Origin: RGIG8244 sp045592785
GTDB taxonomy: Bacteria; Verrucomicrobiota; Lentisphaeria; Victivallales; UBA1829
Assembly: GCA_045592785.1 (NCBI GenBank)
Contig: JAZNVL010000061.1
Span: forward strand, 1-21,892
Reading direction: 5' to 3'
Length of the DNA: 21,892 nucleotides
In this document: piece after piece, positions 6,948 to 15,295 of the stretch
Layout: every line of letters begins with the position of its first letter
Position numbering within the stretch: the first letter of the stretch is position 1
Position numbers and translations under genes: made by a program
The notes under the pieces: generated by a model
What the model was told of the DNA's origin: nothing
The model's database searches: none
What the model saw: only the letters and a program-made list of their open reading frames with translations

Positions 6948-9770
6948 ATGAATTACAACAGAAGACTTCGTAAAGTATATTCGACAGGCGAACGGGGGAT
7001 CGCACTCTTTTTCGCTCTGGGCATCCTCGCCGTCATTATGATCACAGTACTTGTTTTCGCAAATCGCGCCAATACCGACCGCAAGATCGCTTCCGCATAC
7101 GCCTCCTCCGGACAGGCACAGGGGCTGGCGGAATCTGCCCTGAACCGTGCGTTGGTCAACCTTACCCGCAATGCAGCAGGCAGCGATCATTTTTACTCCG
7201 CAGATACAGGCAATAATCAGAATACATTCGACTGGCTCTGGAAGATCGGTACCACCGATTATCCGCTGGGCAGCAGAAACGCAGTCCGCTGGCAGTATAT
7301 CAAAGATCAGGATCCGGCAGTTGCCAATGATGATAACCAGAAGATCCTGGGGCGTTTCGCTTACCGGATCTTCGGTCTGAACCCGCTGAACCTGAATGCA
7401 CTGCTGACTCATGACAATCTTTGCAATGGCACCAGTTGCGACGGAACGGGTAAATGTTCACAGCACCTGGGGCGTTCAGTGGCTGAACTCTCGTTTTATC
7501 CTGATATTTTCAAGTTGGAAAACGCCGAAGGCGCAAGCGTAACGTTCAACAAAACCAAACTGATGGAACAAGGTACGACCTATTCCACGATCGATATGCT
7601 GAAAGCTGCTTTCGGGGTTGATAATTACGGCAGCGGTGCCAGCCTCGAAGAATATTTTCTCATCGCCGATTCCGATGCGCTGAATGAACCGGATGCCTTT
7701 TTCGCGTATGATGCGAACAGCAACAATTCAAAGGACAAGGAGGAATATTATCATCGTTTCAATCTGAACCGGACCGATTGGAACACTTTGAACATTTCTG
7801 ACGTCGCAAAAGATGCTGTTGCATTTTATGCGTCGGACGGTGTCACAGCGACCGCCAATACCACCGGACTCCCCTGGTTCAAAAATTGGTCCGATCAAGT
7901 TGACTGGGAAACCGCAGAAGAAAAGAAAAATCAGATCGTAGCCAACTTTCTGCAGTATTGTTCGCCGGAAAACAGAGCCGTGATCTCCGACAAACCTGCA
8001 AACACCTGGAACGCAACCGTTATCCCCGCTTACACAGGGAACAAGCGGACCGCATATCTGAATGAAATGATGGTCAATCTGGGTGTACAGGCATCCTATC
8101 CTGCTACCCCGGAAGAAAAAGTGATCGATGAAAACACGACACATTATCAATGGTCCCCCTTGAATATCAACGTGACACTGTATCTTCAATCGGAAGCGAT
8201 CAAAATGTATAAGACTCTGATCAATGACGATTGCAAAATCAAATTCTATGGTTCGATCACGTTCGATTATCAGAAAAACAACAGAACTTTTGCCAATATG
8301 ACTGCGGATCCGACAACTGCCACACACACCATCACGCTCTCCGGCAGTGAAGAAATGGAAGCAATGGACTCTGACTGGTCAGACGGGTACATCAATTTTT
8401 CGATCAAATCCGGTGAAAACAATTACATTACGCAAACACTGGATGCGGGCAGTTACGCCAGCGCAACAAAAACGATCGACCCCAAAGAGCTGTTCAAAAT
8501 TTCCAATTTGAAAGTCAATATCAAACTGGTATTGGAAAGCAATGGCGAAAATGTGGACTATGCCAACCTGCTCACGGATAAAACCGATATTATGGTTGGT
8601 GACGGAACATTCGATACCGCAATGTATTATCCTTTCCAGGTCAATGCACAGGCAAATGACCCGCGTCACAACCTGCGTGAACAAGACTGGCATATCACTT
8701 ACAGTGATCAGTCTGCAACGCTGATGGCAACCGATACGCTTGGAGCCTGTAACTCCGGACTCACTTTGACAGCGGGTGTGACAGACGGAACCATCGACAC
8801 CGAACTGGTCACCGATCCTGCGTGGCGGGGCAACGCCAAAGACCAGCACATTTCCACGGCTTATATCCGTCATGCCCACATGGAATCCCTCTGGGAACTT
8901 GGCGCGATCCATCGTGCTGCGCCCTGGCAAACCATCAACTTGAAAGTTCCGCAATCAGTCCCGTCCACCGGTCTCGACTTCCAGATCCTCTCCAAGGGTG
9001 GCGGTGCCTATGCCGAAAGCGATTACCTGCTGTTGGAACAAACCACATTCCAGGCGGATAATAAGGTCATTGACAAATTCGGTAAGATCAATATAAACGC
9101 AGTTCCTTCTCCCATCAAAAACTTTACTCTGGATGCACTCTTCCGTGACATGCCGTTCCATACCGACGGGTATTACGATGCCGATGATTCCGGGACGGCA
9201 AAAACAACACTCAATGACAATACCGCGATCACGGAAGCTGCAAGAGCGTTGAATCATGCAGCCACTGCCGGTGTTATGCTTTACCGCAGGACCGATGTTT
9301 ATCAGGCGGGAAACCCCACAACCGCAAACGGAGTCAACTATAATTTCCAGGATCTCTTCACTGCCGCGGGGATCCCGGGTCTGGAACTCAATACCGATGC
9401 GTTGCAGGAACAGCTGATCGGCAGAACCATCAACCTGACAAAGGCGAATACCAACTTTGACTCTGCGGTCGCAGTTGTTATTGCACAATCCATTCAGGAT
9501 GTGGGCGGCGGAGTTGAGATCCCGGTCGACTGGGGTAACTCAACGGAACTCAGAGAAACCAATGCCGGGTTCCGTCAGTACGGAAGCGGTCAGAATACAT
9601 CAGCCGCATTCGGCGGTACAGTCTCTTTCAGCGATAAGCCCAAGGGCGAAATCGGAACATACCAGAACGGTTTGGATAAGATCACCGGCACAGCCAAGAT
9701 GTCCGCTTATCTGATCTACGACAACAATACAGCACAATGGAAACTGGTCCGGGTGAAAAATGAAGAATAA
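6948..9770 (+). CDS. Giant GspK-like minor pseudopilin
   Basis: This 940-residue protein is about three times the usual GspK length (about 320). The N-terminus has an ERG-IALFFALGILAVIM segment. Here the pre-cleavage Gly is kept and the +5 Glu is absent, both GspK features. A helix with QAQGLAESALNRAL follows, as in GspK/PilX proteins. Near residues 710-720, FGKININAV matches the NxNTA-type strand of GspK. Residues 159-170 carry C-x4-C-x5-C within a loop (NLCNGTSCDGTGKCSQH). Long Asn/Thr/Asp-rich beta regions fill the middle. AAGGAG precedes the ATG at 6948; the ATG at 6921 has no site. The C-terminus overlaps the next gene by 11 nt. GspK normally caps the pseudopilus. Confidence 0.78.
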   Translation: MNYNRRLRKVYSTGERGIALFFALGILAVIMITVLVFANRANTDRKIASAYASSGQAQGLAESALNRALVNLTRNAAGSDHFYSADTGNNQNTFDWLWKIGTTDYPLGSRNAVRWQYIKDQDPAVANDDNQKILGRFAYRIFGLNPLNLNALLTHDNLCNGTSCDGTGKCSQHLGRSVAELSFYPDIFKLENAEGASVTFNKTKLMEQGTTYSTIDMLKAAFGVDNYGSGASLEEYFLIADSDALNEPDAFFAYDANSNNSKDKEEYYHRFNLNRTDWNTLNISDVAKDAVAFYASDGVTATANTTGLPWFKNWSDQVDWETAEEKKNQIVANFLQYCSPENRAVISDKPANTWNATVIPAYTGNKRTAYLNEMMVNLGVQASYPATPEEKVIDENTTHYQWSPLNINVTLYLQSEAIKMYKTLINDDCKIKFYGSITFDYQKNNRTFANMTADPTTATHTITLSGSEEMEAMDSDWSDGYINFSIKSGENNYITQTLDAGSYASATKTIDPKELFKISNLKVNIKLVLESNGENVDYANLLTDKTDIMVGDGTFDTAMYYPFQVNAQANDPRHNLREQDWHITYSDQSATLMATDTLGACNSGLTLTAGVTDGTIDTELVTDPAWRGNAKDQHISTAYIRHAHMESLWELGAIHRAAPWQTINLKVPQSVPSTGLDFQILSKGGGAYAESDYLLLEQTTFQADNKVIDKFGKININAVPSPIKNFTLDALFRDMPFHTDGYYDADDSGTAKTTLNDNTAITEAARALNHAATAGVMLYRRTDVYQAGNPTTANGVNYNFQDLFTAAGIPGLELNTDALQEQLIGRTINLTKANTNFDSAVAVVIAQSIQDVGGGVEIPVDWGNSTELRETNAGFRQYGSGQNTSAAFGGTVSFSDKPKGEIGTYQNGLDKITGTAKMSAYLIYDNNTAQWKLVRVKNEE

Positions 9771-10419
9771 GATCGTATTTATCATCCTGCTCTTTGCAGC
9801 ATTGTTTATGGTCCCGTGCTACGGTCAGGGAAAACGCAAGAAAAAAGAACCGGAGATGCCGAAAGAACTTTTGTATCCCCAGGTACAACCTCAATATTTT
9901 GAAGAACAGCTGGATAAATTTGTCAAGGAATGGATCTGCAAATTCCAGTTCCCCGCCAATGCGAAATCCTTCAAAGCGAATTTCCGGGATTGTCAGCATC
10001 TGACACCCGGCGCAATCCAACAGGGATTACTCGGATTCCGGAATATCGCCATGCACCCGGACCTGGAAGAAGTGACCCGGCTCCCCCGGAGTTGGTATAT
10101 CGAAATATTCAATGCGGCACTTCCCCTTGAGCAGGCATCGAAAAAACTGTTGAACGTGAGCCTCATTCCTTCGGAGCAGAAATTTCAGGAAAGCAAGGCT
10201 ATGTTCATAGTTACCGCAACAAACGTTCTTGCGATCTATGAGAAAAAGCCCAAAAAGATCGCGAAGGAAAAATACGAAGAGATCTGTGCGAAAAACAAAG
10301 CCCGGCGCAAAAAAGAATGGCTGGAAAATTATAAAAAGCAACAAGCCGAACTGGCAAAAAAACGCGCCGCAAAGAAAAATAAAGTCAGAAAAAATGACGA
10401 GAAGGAGTCCGAAGAATGA
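9760..10419 (+). CDS. Secreted Lys-rich protein of unknown function
   Basis: This 219-residue protein begins with a signal sequence (MKNKIVFIILLFAALFMVPCYG). The mature part is highly basic, with a KRKKKEPEMPKELLYP linker, a central globular region (about 45-150) and a Lys-rich helical, probably coiled-coil tail (about 155-219). No known family is evident. It overlaps the GspK-like gene by 11 nt and the GspH-like gene by 4 nt (ATGA), so it is translated with the pseudopilins. It may be an envelope partner of their tip complex. The basic tail could bind acidic surface polymer or nucleic acid; that is speculation. Confidence 0.65.
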   Translation: MKNKIVFIILLFAALFMVPCYGQGKRKKKEPEMPKELLYPQVQPQYFEEQLDKFVKEWICKFQFPANAKSFKANFRDCQHLTPGAIQQGLLGFRNIAMHPDLEEVTRLPRSWYIEIFNAALPLEQASKKLLNVSLIPSEQKFQESKAMFIVTATNVLAIYEKKPKKIAKEKYEEICAKNKARRKKEWLENYKKQQAELAKKRAAKKNKVRKNDEKESEE

Positions 10420-11123
10420 AACAACATAACTTCACACTCATTGAAATGCTGCTCGTGATTGCCGTCGCCGCGATCCTTATGGGGATCACGGTACCCGCTT
10501 TTTCTGCAATGAGCGAAGGACGTCTCCGGAATCAGGCTGCCGCACAGGTATCTGCACAGCTCTCGCTCGCACGCACTTATTCCGTCACAAACAACTGTTT
10601 CACCGCTGTCGTCATGCCGCTGGCAGACGAACTGGGAGAAACGGCAACGCTGGCGAACGGCGTGACCCGTATTGCCGTTGTATACAAAGATGGCGACAAA
10701 TACAAGTTTGTCAAATGGGCAGAAGACAGCAACTGGGATCCGCTGCCGTCCGGCGTTCTTTTCGGCGAAAAGGATGAAGACTATGCCATCAATGACAGCT
10801 CCGGGAAGTTCAAGGAGGTGGAAAACGTCCCCTGTGGATCCATTATTCCCAAAGAAGGCAAACCGCAGGAAGATAATGAGGAGGAAATAACGATCAGCCG
10901 CGCCGTAATTTTCAAGTCCAACGGACAGGTTTTGATGCCGTCCGGGGACGAAGTCAAGGAATTTGTGATCCGTTTTGCGGAAGGGGTGAAGCTCCCGGAA
11001 TCGGAAAATTTCACCTGGAAGACCACAAGAGATGGAGATGACGAAAAGATTTCATATACCGTTTTGACTGTCAACCCCTTGACCGCCAGAACCAAAATCA
11101 CACATACACTAGTTGATAAGTAA
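10416..11123 (+). CDS. GspH/FimT-like minor pseudopilin
   Basis: This 235-residue protein begins MKQHNFTLIEMLLVIAVAAILMG, a clear prepilin signal with FTLIE and Glu at +5. The residue before cleavage is Asn, not Gly. The sequence after the helix (TVPAFSAMSEGRLRNQAAAQVSAQLSLARTYSV) follows the GspH/FimT pattern, in which a small-residue helix leads into a beta-sandwich head. The head carries an acidic insert (PQEDNEEEIT) near residue 150. AAGGAG precedes the ATG, which overlaps the previous stop as ATGA. In T2SS, GspH links the tip complex to the major pseudopilin GspG, which is absent here. Confidence 0.8.
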   Translation: MKQHNFTLIEMLLVIAVAAILMGITVPAFSAMSEGRLRNQAAAQVSAQLSLARTYSVTNNCFTAVVMPLADELGETATLANGVTRIAVVYKDGDKYKFVKWAEDSNWDPLPSGVLFGEKDEDYAINDSSGKFKEVENVPCGSIIPKEGKPQEDNEEEITISRAVIFKSNGQVLMPSGDEVKEFVIRFAEGVKLPESENFTWKTTRDGDDEKISYTVLTVNPLTARTKITHTLVDK

Positions 11124-11174
11124 GGATCAAGGGAATCCAGAAGATACAGAAAGCAGATCGGAGAGTAAGAGAAG

Positions 11175-13451
11175 ATGCGTTTTCAATGTCCGGGGTGCGG
11201 CTCACTTGTCGCAGTAGAAAATTCTGATATGGGAACAATGGTGCAGTGCGGCAGTTGTTCCAAAATCGTGAACGTGCCATCGGCACGGGTATGCAAAGGC
11301 GCACTGGTGGGAGATTTCATTATTGAACAGGAACTGGGACGGGGCGGCATGGGTGTTGTCTACAAGGCACACCAAATCAGTCTGGACCGTCCGGCTGCGT
11401 TGAAAGTCCTTTCCGATGCTTACGCCAATAACGCGGAATTCGTGGTCGGGTTCATCAAAGAAGCGCGTGCCGCCGCGAAGTTGAATCATCCTCACATCGT
11501 GCAGGCGTATGCTGTGGGCGAAGATGAAGGCGTGTTTTATCTCGCCATGGAATACATCGACGGCGAAACCATGAAGGGCGTTCTCAAACGGGAAAAAATG
11601 ATCCCCGTGATTCAGGCAATCAATATCATTCAGCAGATCGCCGAAGCATTGAGTTCTGCCTGGAATGAACAGAAATTGATCCACCGGGACATCAAGCCCG
11701 ATAACATCATGCTCACCAGTAACGGCAGAGCAAAACTCGCTGACCTGGGTCTCGCAAGAACTGCCGGCGATATCGATGACTCCGAAGACGATGAAGTCAT
11801 GGGTACACCCCAGTACATCTGCCCGGAACACTTGACCGGCGCACCCATGGATGTCCGCAGCGATATTTACAGTCTCGGTGCCACGTTCTTCCATTTCGTT
11901 ACAGGCCGTTTCCCCTTCGAAGGAAAAACAGGCGCAGAGATCGCGCAGAAACATATCACCGATCCCCTGCCCCCGCCGGATCAGGTCAACCCGGAATTGC
12001 CGTCCTGTGTCGCCCGGATCATCGAAAAAATGATGGCAAAAAATCCGCTGATGCGTTATCAGGAAGCCGATGCGCTGGTCGATGATCTCCGGGAAGCCCG
12101 CAAAATCGTGGAGTCCGGCGGAAAAGGACAGATGCGTCTCAAAGGCGGTGTCTCCGGATCCAAAACAAGCATGAACAAACGGGTCACACAGACCGGATCC
12201 ACCGGAAAAAAGACCGGGATGGTTCCGCCCGTGGATTCCGCCCTCATCGATGAAATGGAAGAGGATGCACCCCGCAGCAAAAAGACTGCGATCATCATCG
12301 GTGCAATTGCGGCAGCAGTAGTTTTGATCGGCGGCGGCGTTGCCGGTGTTATGATGCTGAGTGGCGACAGTCAGGAATCTGCAAAAAAACCTGTGGCGAA
12401 AAAGCAGGTCAAGAAGGAACCCACGACTTCCCCCATGACAAAGAAAATGAACGAGATCCTCGCCTACGCAGATGTCAACAAGAAAGATGTCGCAGGTGTC
12501 CGGCTCCGTTGCGAAGAATTCCTTAATACGTTTGAAGGACCGAAGATCAAAGCGGAAGAAGAGCTTTTTGTGGAATTGATCGATCTTTATTCCAGAGCGG
12601 ATGAACTTCTTCTGCGTGATGTCCGTGAAGGAAAAGCGGAAGAATTCGCGAAAACACGGGATGCCGAAAACGAAAAGCTGGAAAAAGAAGCCGAACGTTT
12701 GAAGAAGCAGGAAGAAGCCCGGATCGCCCGCGAAAAAGCACAGAAAGCAGAACAGGAACGCAGGGCCCGGATCGCGGAGGAAAACAAACGCATTGCTCAG
12801 CAGATGAACAAACGTCTGCCTGCGGAAAGAGCGGAACTGGCAGAAAAGATTTTCGAAGCATGTATGCACGAAAAATTCAAAACTGCTATCAAGGCCGTGG
12901 AAAACTGGAAATCTGATTCGCTGGATCAGATCAAAAAGCAATATCCAAATTACGCTCCTTATCTGAACGGATATTACGCCGTTGCAAATTTCCTCATCGC
13001 CACGTTGAACGACCTGGAGGAAATCAACGATACCGCGTTCGCCGGAAAGGATAAACTGGAAGGTGTCAAGATCCGCATCGGCGGAAAACGTGCCGAGATC
13101 ATGAAAGTGGAAAAAGGAAGAGTGTTCTATAAAACCGGATCCATCGGAGCCGCGAAAAAGATCGATGATCTCCCCGCATACGTCCGCATGGATATGGTCG
13201 AAGCCGCCGCAAAAAAACTCGATAAGGCATCCAGACTGCATTTCTACTATCTGCTCACCGGTGACATCGCACGGGCACGGGAAACGGCAAAAGATCTTTC
13301 CCCCGAAGCAAAGAGGGAATCCGATCAGCTGTTCCGTTTCTTCTCCGGATATTTGAACAAAGTTTGGAATTCTCTCCCCGACAGACAGAAAAAGTATCTG
13401 CGGGAAAAATGTGCCAACGATCCTCTGTTCAAACATATCGTCAAACGGTGA
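11175..13451 (+). CDS. Transmembrane Ser/Thr protein kinase with zinc ribbon
   Basis: This 758-residue Hanks-type kinase has an N-terminal zinc ribbon, C-x2-C-x16-C-x2-C at residues 5-28. The kinase domain spans about 47-310, with GRGGMG at 55-60, the ATP-binding Lys at 77 (ALKVL), HRDIKPDN at 170-177, DLG at 190-192 (DLG instead of DFG), GTPQYICPE and RSDIYSLG. All catalytic residues are present, so it should be active. A basic Ser/Thr linker leads to one membrane helix at about 371-395. A C-terminal region of about 360 residues follows, with a charged coiled coil (about 485-560) and a helical domain outside the cytoplasm. It has no PASTA repeats. It lies 51 nt after the GspH-like gene with no terminator between, so it probably belongs to that unit. 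Confidence 0.92.
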   Translation: MRFQCPGCGSLVAVENSDMGTMVQCGSCSKIVNVPSARVCKGALVGDFIIEQELGRGGMGVVYKAHQISLDRPAALKVLSDAYANNAEFVVGFIKEARAAAKLNHPHIVQAYAVGEDEGVFYLAMEYIDGETMKGVLKREKMIPVIQAINIIQQIAEALSSAWNEQKLIHRDIKPDNIMLTSNGRAKLADLGLARTAGDIDDSEDDEVMGTPQYICPEHLTGAPMDVRSDIYSLGATFFHFVTGRFPFEGKTGAEIAQKHITDPLPPPDQVNPELPSCVARIIEKMMAKNPLMRYQEADALVDDLREARKIVESGGKGQMRLKGGVSGSKTSMNKRVTQTGSTGKKTGMVPPVDSALIDEMEEDAPRSKKTAIIIGAIAAAVVLIGGGVAGVMMLSGDSQESAKKPVAKKQVKKEPTTSPMTKKMNEILAYADVNKKDVAGVRLRCEEFLNTFEGPKIKAEEELFVELIDLYSRADELLLRDVREGKAEEFAKTRDAENEKLEKEAERLKKQEEARIAREKAQKAEQERRARIAEENKRIAQQMNKRLPAERAELAEKIFEACMHEKFKTAIKAVENWKSDSLDQIKKQYPNYAPYLNGYYAVANFLIATLNDLEEINDTAFAGKDKLEGVKIRIGGKRAEIMKVEKGRVFYKTGSIGAAKKIDDLPAYVRMDMVEAAAKKLDKASRLHFYYLLTGDIARARETAKDLSPEAKRESDQLFRFFSGYLNKVWNSLPDRQKKYLREKCANDPLFKHIVKR

Positions 13452-13454
13452 GTT

Positions 13455-14105
13455 ATGGCTGATCGATGCGTGATCTTTGACCTTGACGGCACACTCTGTG
13501 ATTCACTGGGCGATATCGTTTATGCCGTCAATCAACTGCGGGAACGGCATGGTTTTTCTCTGCTTTCCCGGGAACAGGTCCAGGCGTGTGTCGGACGCGG
13601 CATGAAGAATCTCCTGATCCAGGTTTTGCGGGATACCGACCTCACGGAAGAAGCTGTCACCGCTGAATTCAAGGAATGTTTTGCAGATTCTCTGGGGAAA
13701 GCCTCCGCTCTTTATCCCGGTGTCCCGGAAGGCTTGAAAGAACTGCATAATGCCGGATACCGCATTGCATTATTGAGCAACAAGCCCCAGCCGTTCTGCG
13801 AGATCCTGCTGAAAGATTATCACATCGCAACCTATTTTGATGCGGTGGCAGGCAGCGCACCGGACAGACCTCTGAAGCCCGATCCGGAGTGTATTCTTGC
13901 GCTCCTGCGGGAAATGGAATTCAAAGGTGAACGTTCCGACGTATTCATGGCGGGCGACAGTGTTTACGATATGCAGACGGCATCCAATGCCGGGGTCTGC
14001 GGACTTTTTGCAAAATGGGGGTATGGTCCGGTACCGGATCCCGCACCCCGGGATTCGTTCCCCGATTTCCCTGCTATGATCCAATTTATAAGGAGTAGAA
14101 CATGA
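13455..14105 (+). CDS. HAD-family phosphatase, phosphoglycolate phosphatase-like
   Basis: This 216-residue cytoplasmic hydrolase has HAD motif I at residues 9-13 (DLDGT, nucleophile Asp9), motif II in LLSNK, the motif III Lys in KPDP and motif IV in AGDSVYDM. The helical cap after motif I (about 15-85) puts it in the Gph/PGMB-like subgroup, which dephosphorylates 2-phosphoglycolate or similar small phosphate esters. It starts 3 nt after the kinase stop with only a weak GGTGAG site and overlaps the next gene by ATGA, so translation is coupled. The true substrate cannot be told from sequence. Confidence 0.85.
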   Translation: MADRCVIFDLDGTLCDSLGDIVYAVNQLRERHGFSLLSREQVQACVGRGMKNLLIQVLRDTDLTEEAVTAEFKECFADSLGKASALYPGVPEGLKELHNAGYRIALLSNKPQPFCEILLKDYHIATYFDAVAGSAPDRPLKPDPECILALLREMEFKGERSDVFMAGDSVYDMQTASNAGVCGLFAKWGYGPVPDPAPRDSFPDFPAMIQFIRSRT

Positions 14106-15289
14106 TCAACGAACTGTATCACGCCATTGATGATATCAAAGCACAACTGCACGACATCTCTGACTTCATCCACACGCATCCGGAACTCGCGTTGGAGGAA
14201 GTGCAGGCTCATGAAAAACTCACCACCGCACTGCATGACTTCGGACATCATTCGGTCGGGGTCATTCACGACGACTTCCCCACCTCATTCCTGGCGGAGG
14301 AAGTCTTCGGAGACGGTACGGGGAAGGTCTTTGCATTCTTCTCGGAATACGATGCGTTGAAGGGCATCGGACACGCTTGCGGACACAATCTGATCGCGGT
14401 CTCCGGGCTTGCTGCGTTTCATCTGGCGGTAACGTATCTGCGGAAACATCATCCGGAATTCAATGGAAAAGTCCTGCTGCTCGGCACACCGGCGGAGGAA
14501 TCGTACAGTGCGAAATCCGCTCTGGCGAAACGCGGCTGTTTCAAAAATATTGATGCCTCGATCATCAGTCATCCCTGTGATCTCACATCCATGGATCCCG
14601 GCGCACTTTCCGTGATCCATGTCCGCGTGAATTTCCACGGACGCGCTTCCCACGCCGGAATGGCTCCCGAAAAAGGGATCAATGCTCTCACTTCCATGGT
14701 CTCTCTCTTTCAGATGATCGGGACATGGCGTCAACAGCTCCCGGAAGCATGTCGCGTCCACGGGATCATAACACATGGCGGCGATGCACCCAACGTGATC
14801 CCGGATTTCACCTCCGCGTTCATCTATCTGCGCGCACCGGATTCCCCCACCGCACAGGCGATGGAAGAACGGTTCCGTGCCATGGTAGATGGGGCAGCGG
14901 CATGTACCGGATGCACCGCAGAAGTGATCCTGGAAGGCAATTCCGCCGATGCCTGTCTGGTGAACAGCATATTCAATCAGGCGTACCGGGAAGGCATGGA
15001 GTCTTTCGGCGAAACGGTGAAATTTGCCACCGGGAAAGAAGGGCGTATTTCCACCGATTACGGGAATGTGACCCAGTTGATGCCGGGCTGTAATGTGCAT
15101 TTCGGGATCTGCGGCAAGGCGGGTGTCTCTCTGCATACACAGGAACTGAAAGAAGCCGCCGCCACCGATTACGGTTTCGAACAGGCGATGAAATGCGCCG
15201 CCGTCATGGCGCAGATCGGGATCCGGTATCTCACCGAGGAATCTTTCCGCACACAGGCGGATGCAGAATATCAGCAGAACAAGGCATAA
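14102..15289 (+). CDS. M20-family amidohydrolase/peptidase
   Basis: This 395-residue zinc amidohydrolase shows the M20D pattern. YDALKGIGHACGHN carries the Cys and His metal ligands. GTPAEES carries the general-base Glu pair. HGRASHAG lies in the dimerisation domain, and a late His sits in GVSLHTQELKEAA. The YDA-IGHACGHNLIA form resembles PM20D2/AbgB-type enzymes that cleave amide bonds of N-acyl or dipeptide substrates such as p-aminobenzoyl-glutamate. There is no signal peptide, so it is cytoplasmic. AAGGAG precedes the ATG, which overlaps the HAD gene's stop. It ends 6 nt from the convergent minus-strand gene, with no visible terminator between them. Confidence 0.88.
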   Translation: MINELYHAIDDIKAQLHDISDFIHTHPELALEEVQAHEKLTTALHDFGHHSVGVIHDDFPTSFLAEEVFGDGTGKVFAFFSEYDALKGIGHACGHNLIAVSGLAAFHLAVTYLRKHHPEFNGKVLLLGTPAEESYSAKSALAKRGCFKNIDASIISHPCDLTSMDPGALSVIHVRVNFHGRASHAGMAPEKGINALTSMVSLFQMIGTWRQQLPEACRVHGIITHGGDAPNVIPDFTSAFIYLRAPDSPTAQAMEERFRAMVDGAAACTGCTAEVILEGNSADACLVNSIFNQAYREGMESFGETVKFATGKEGRISTDYGNVTQLMPGCNVHFGICGKAGVSLHTQELKEAAATDYGFEQAMKCAAVMAQIGIRYLTEESFRTQADAEYQQNKA

Positions 15290-15295
15290 ACGGTC

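Noticed and set aside
11202..13436. 744-residue open frame on the minus strand
   Set aside because: It is a full antisense shadow of the kinase gene, rich in Phe and Cys with no domain or ribosome site. The kinase has all its motifs.
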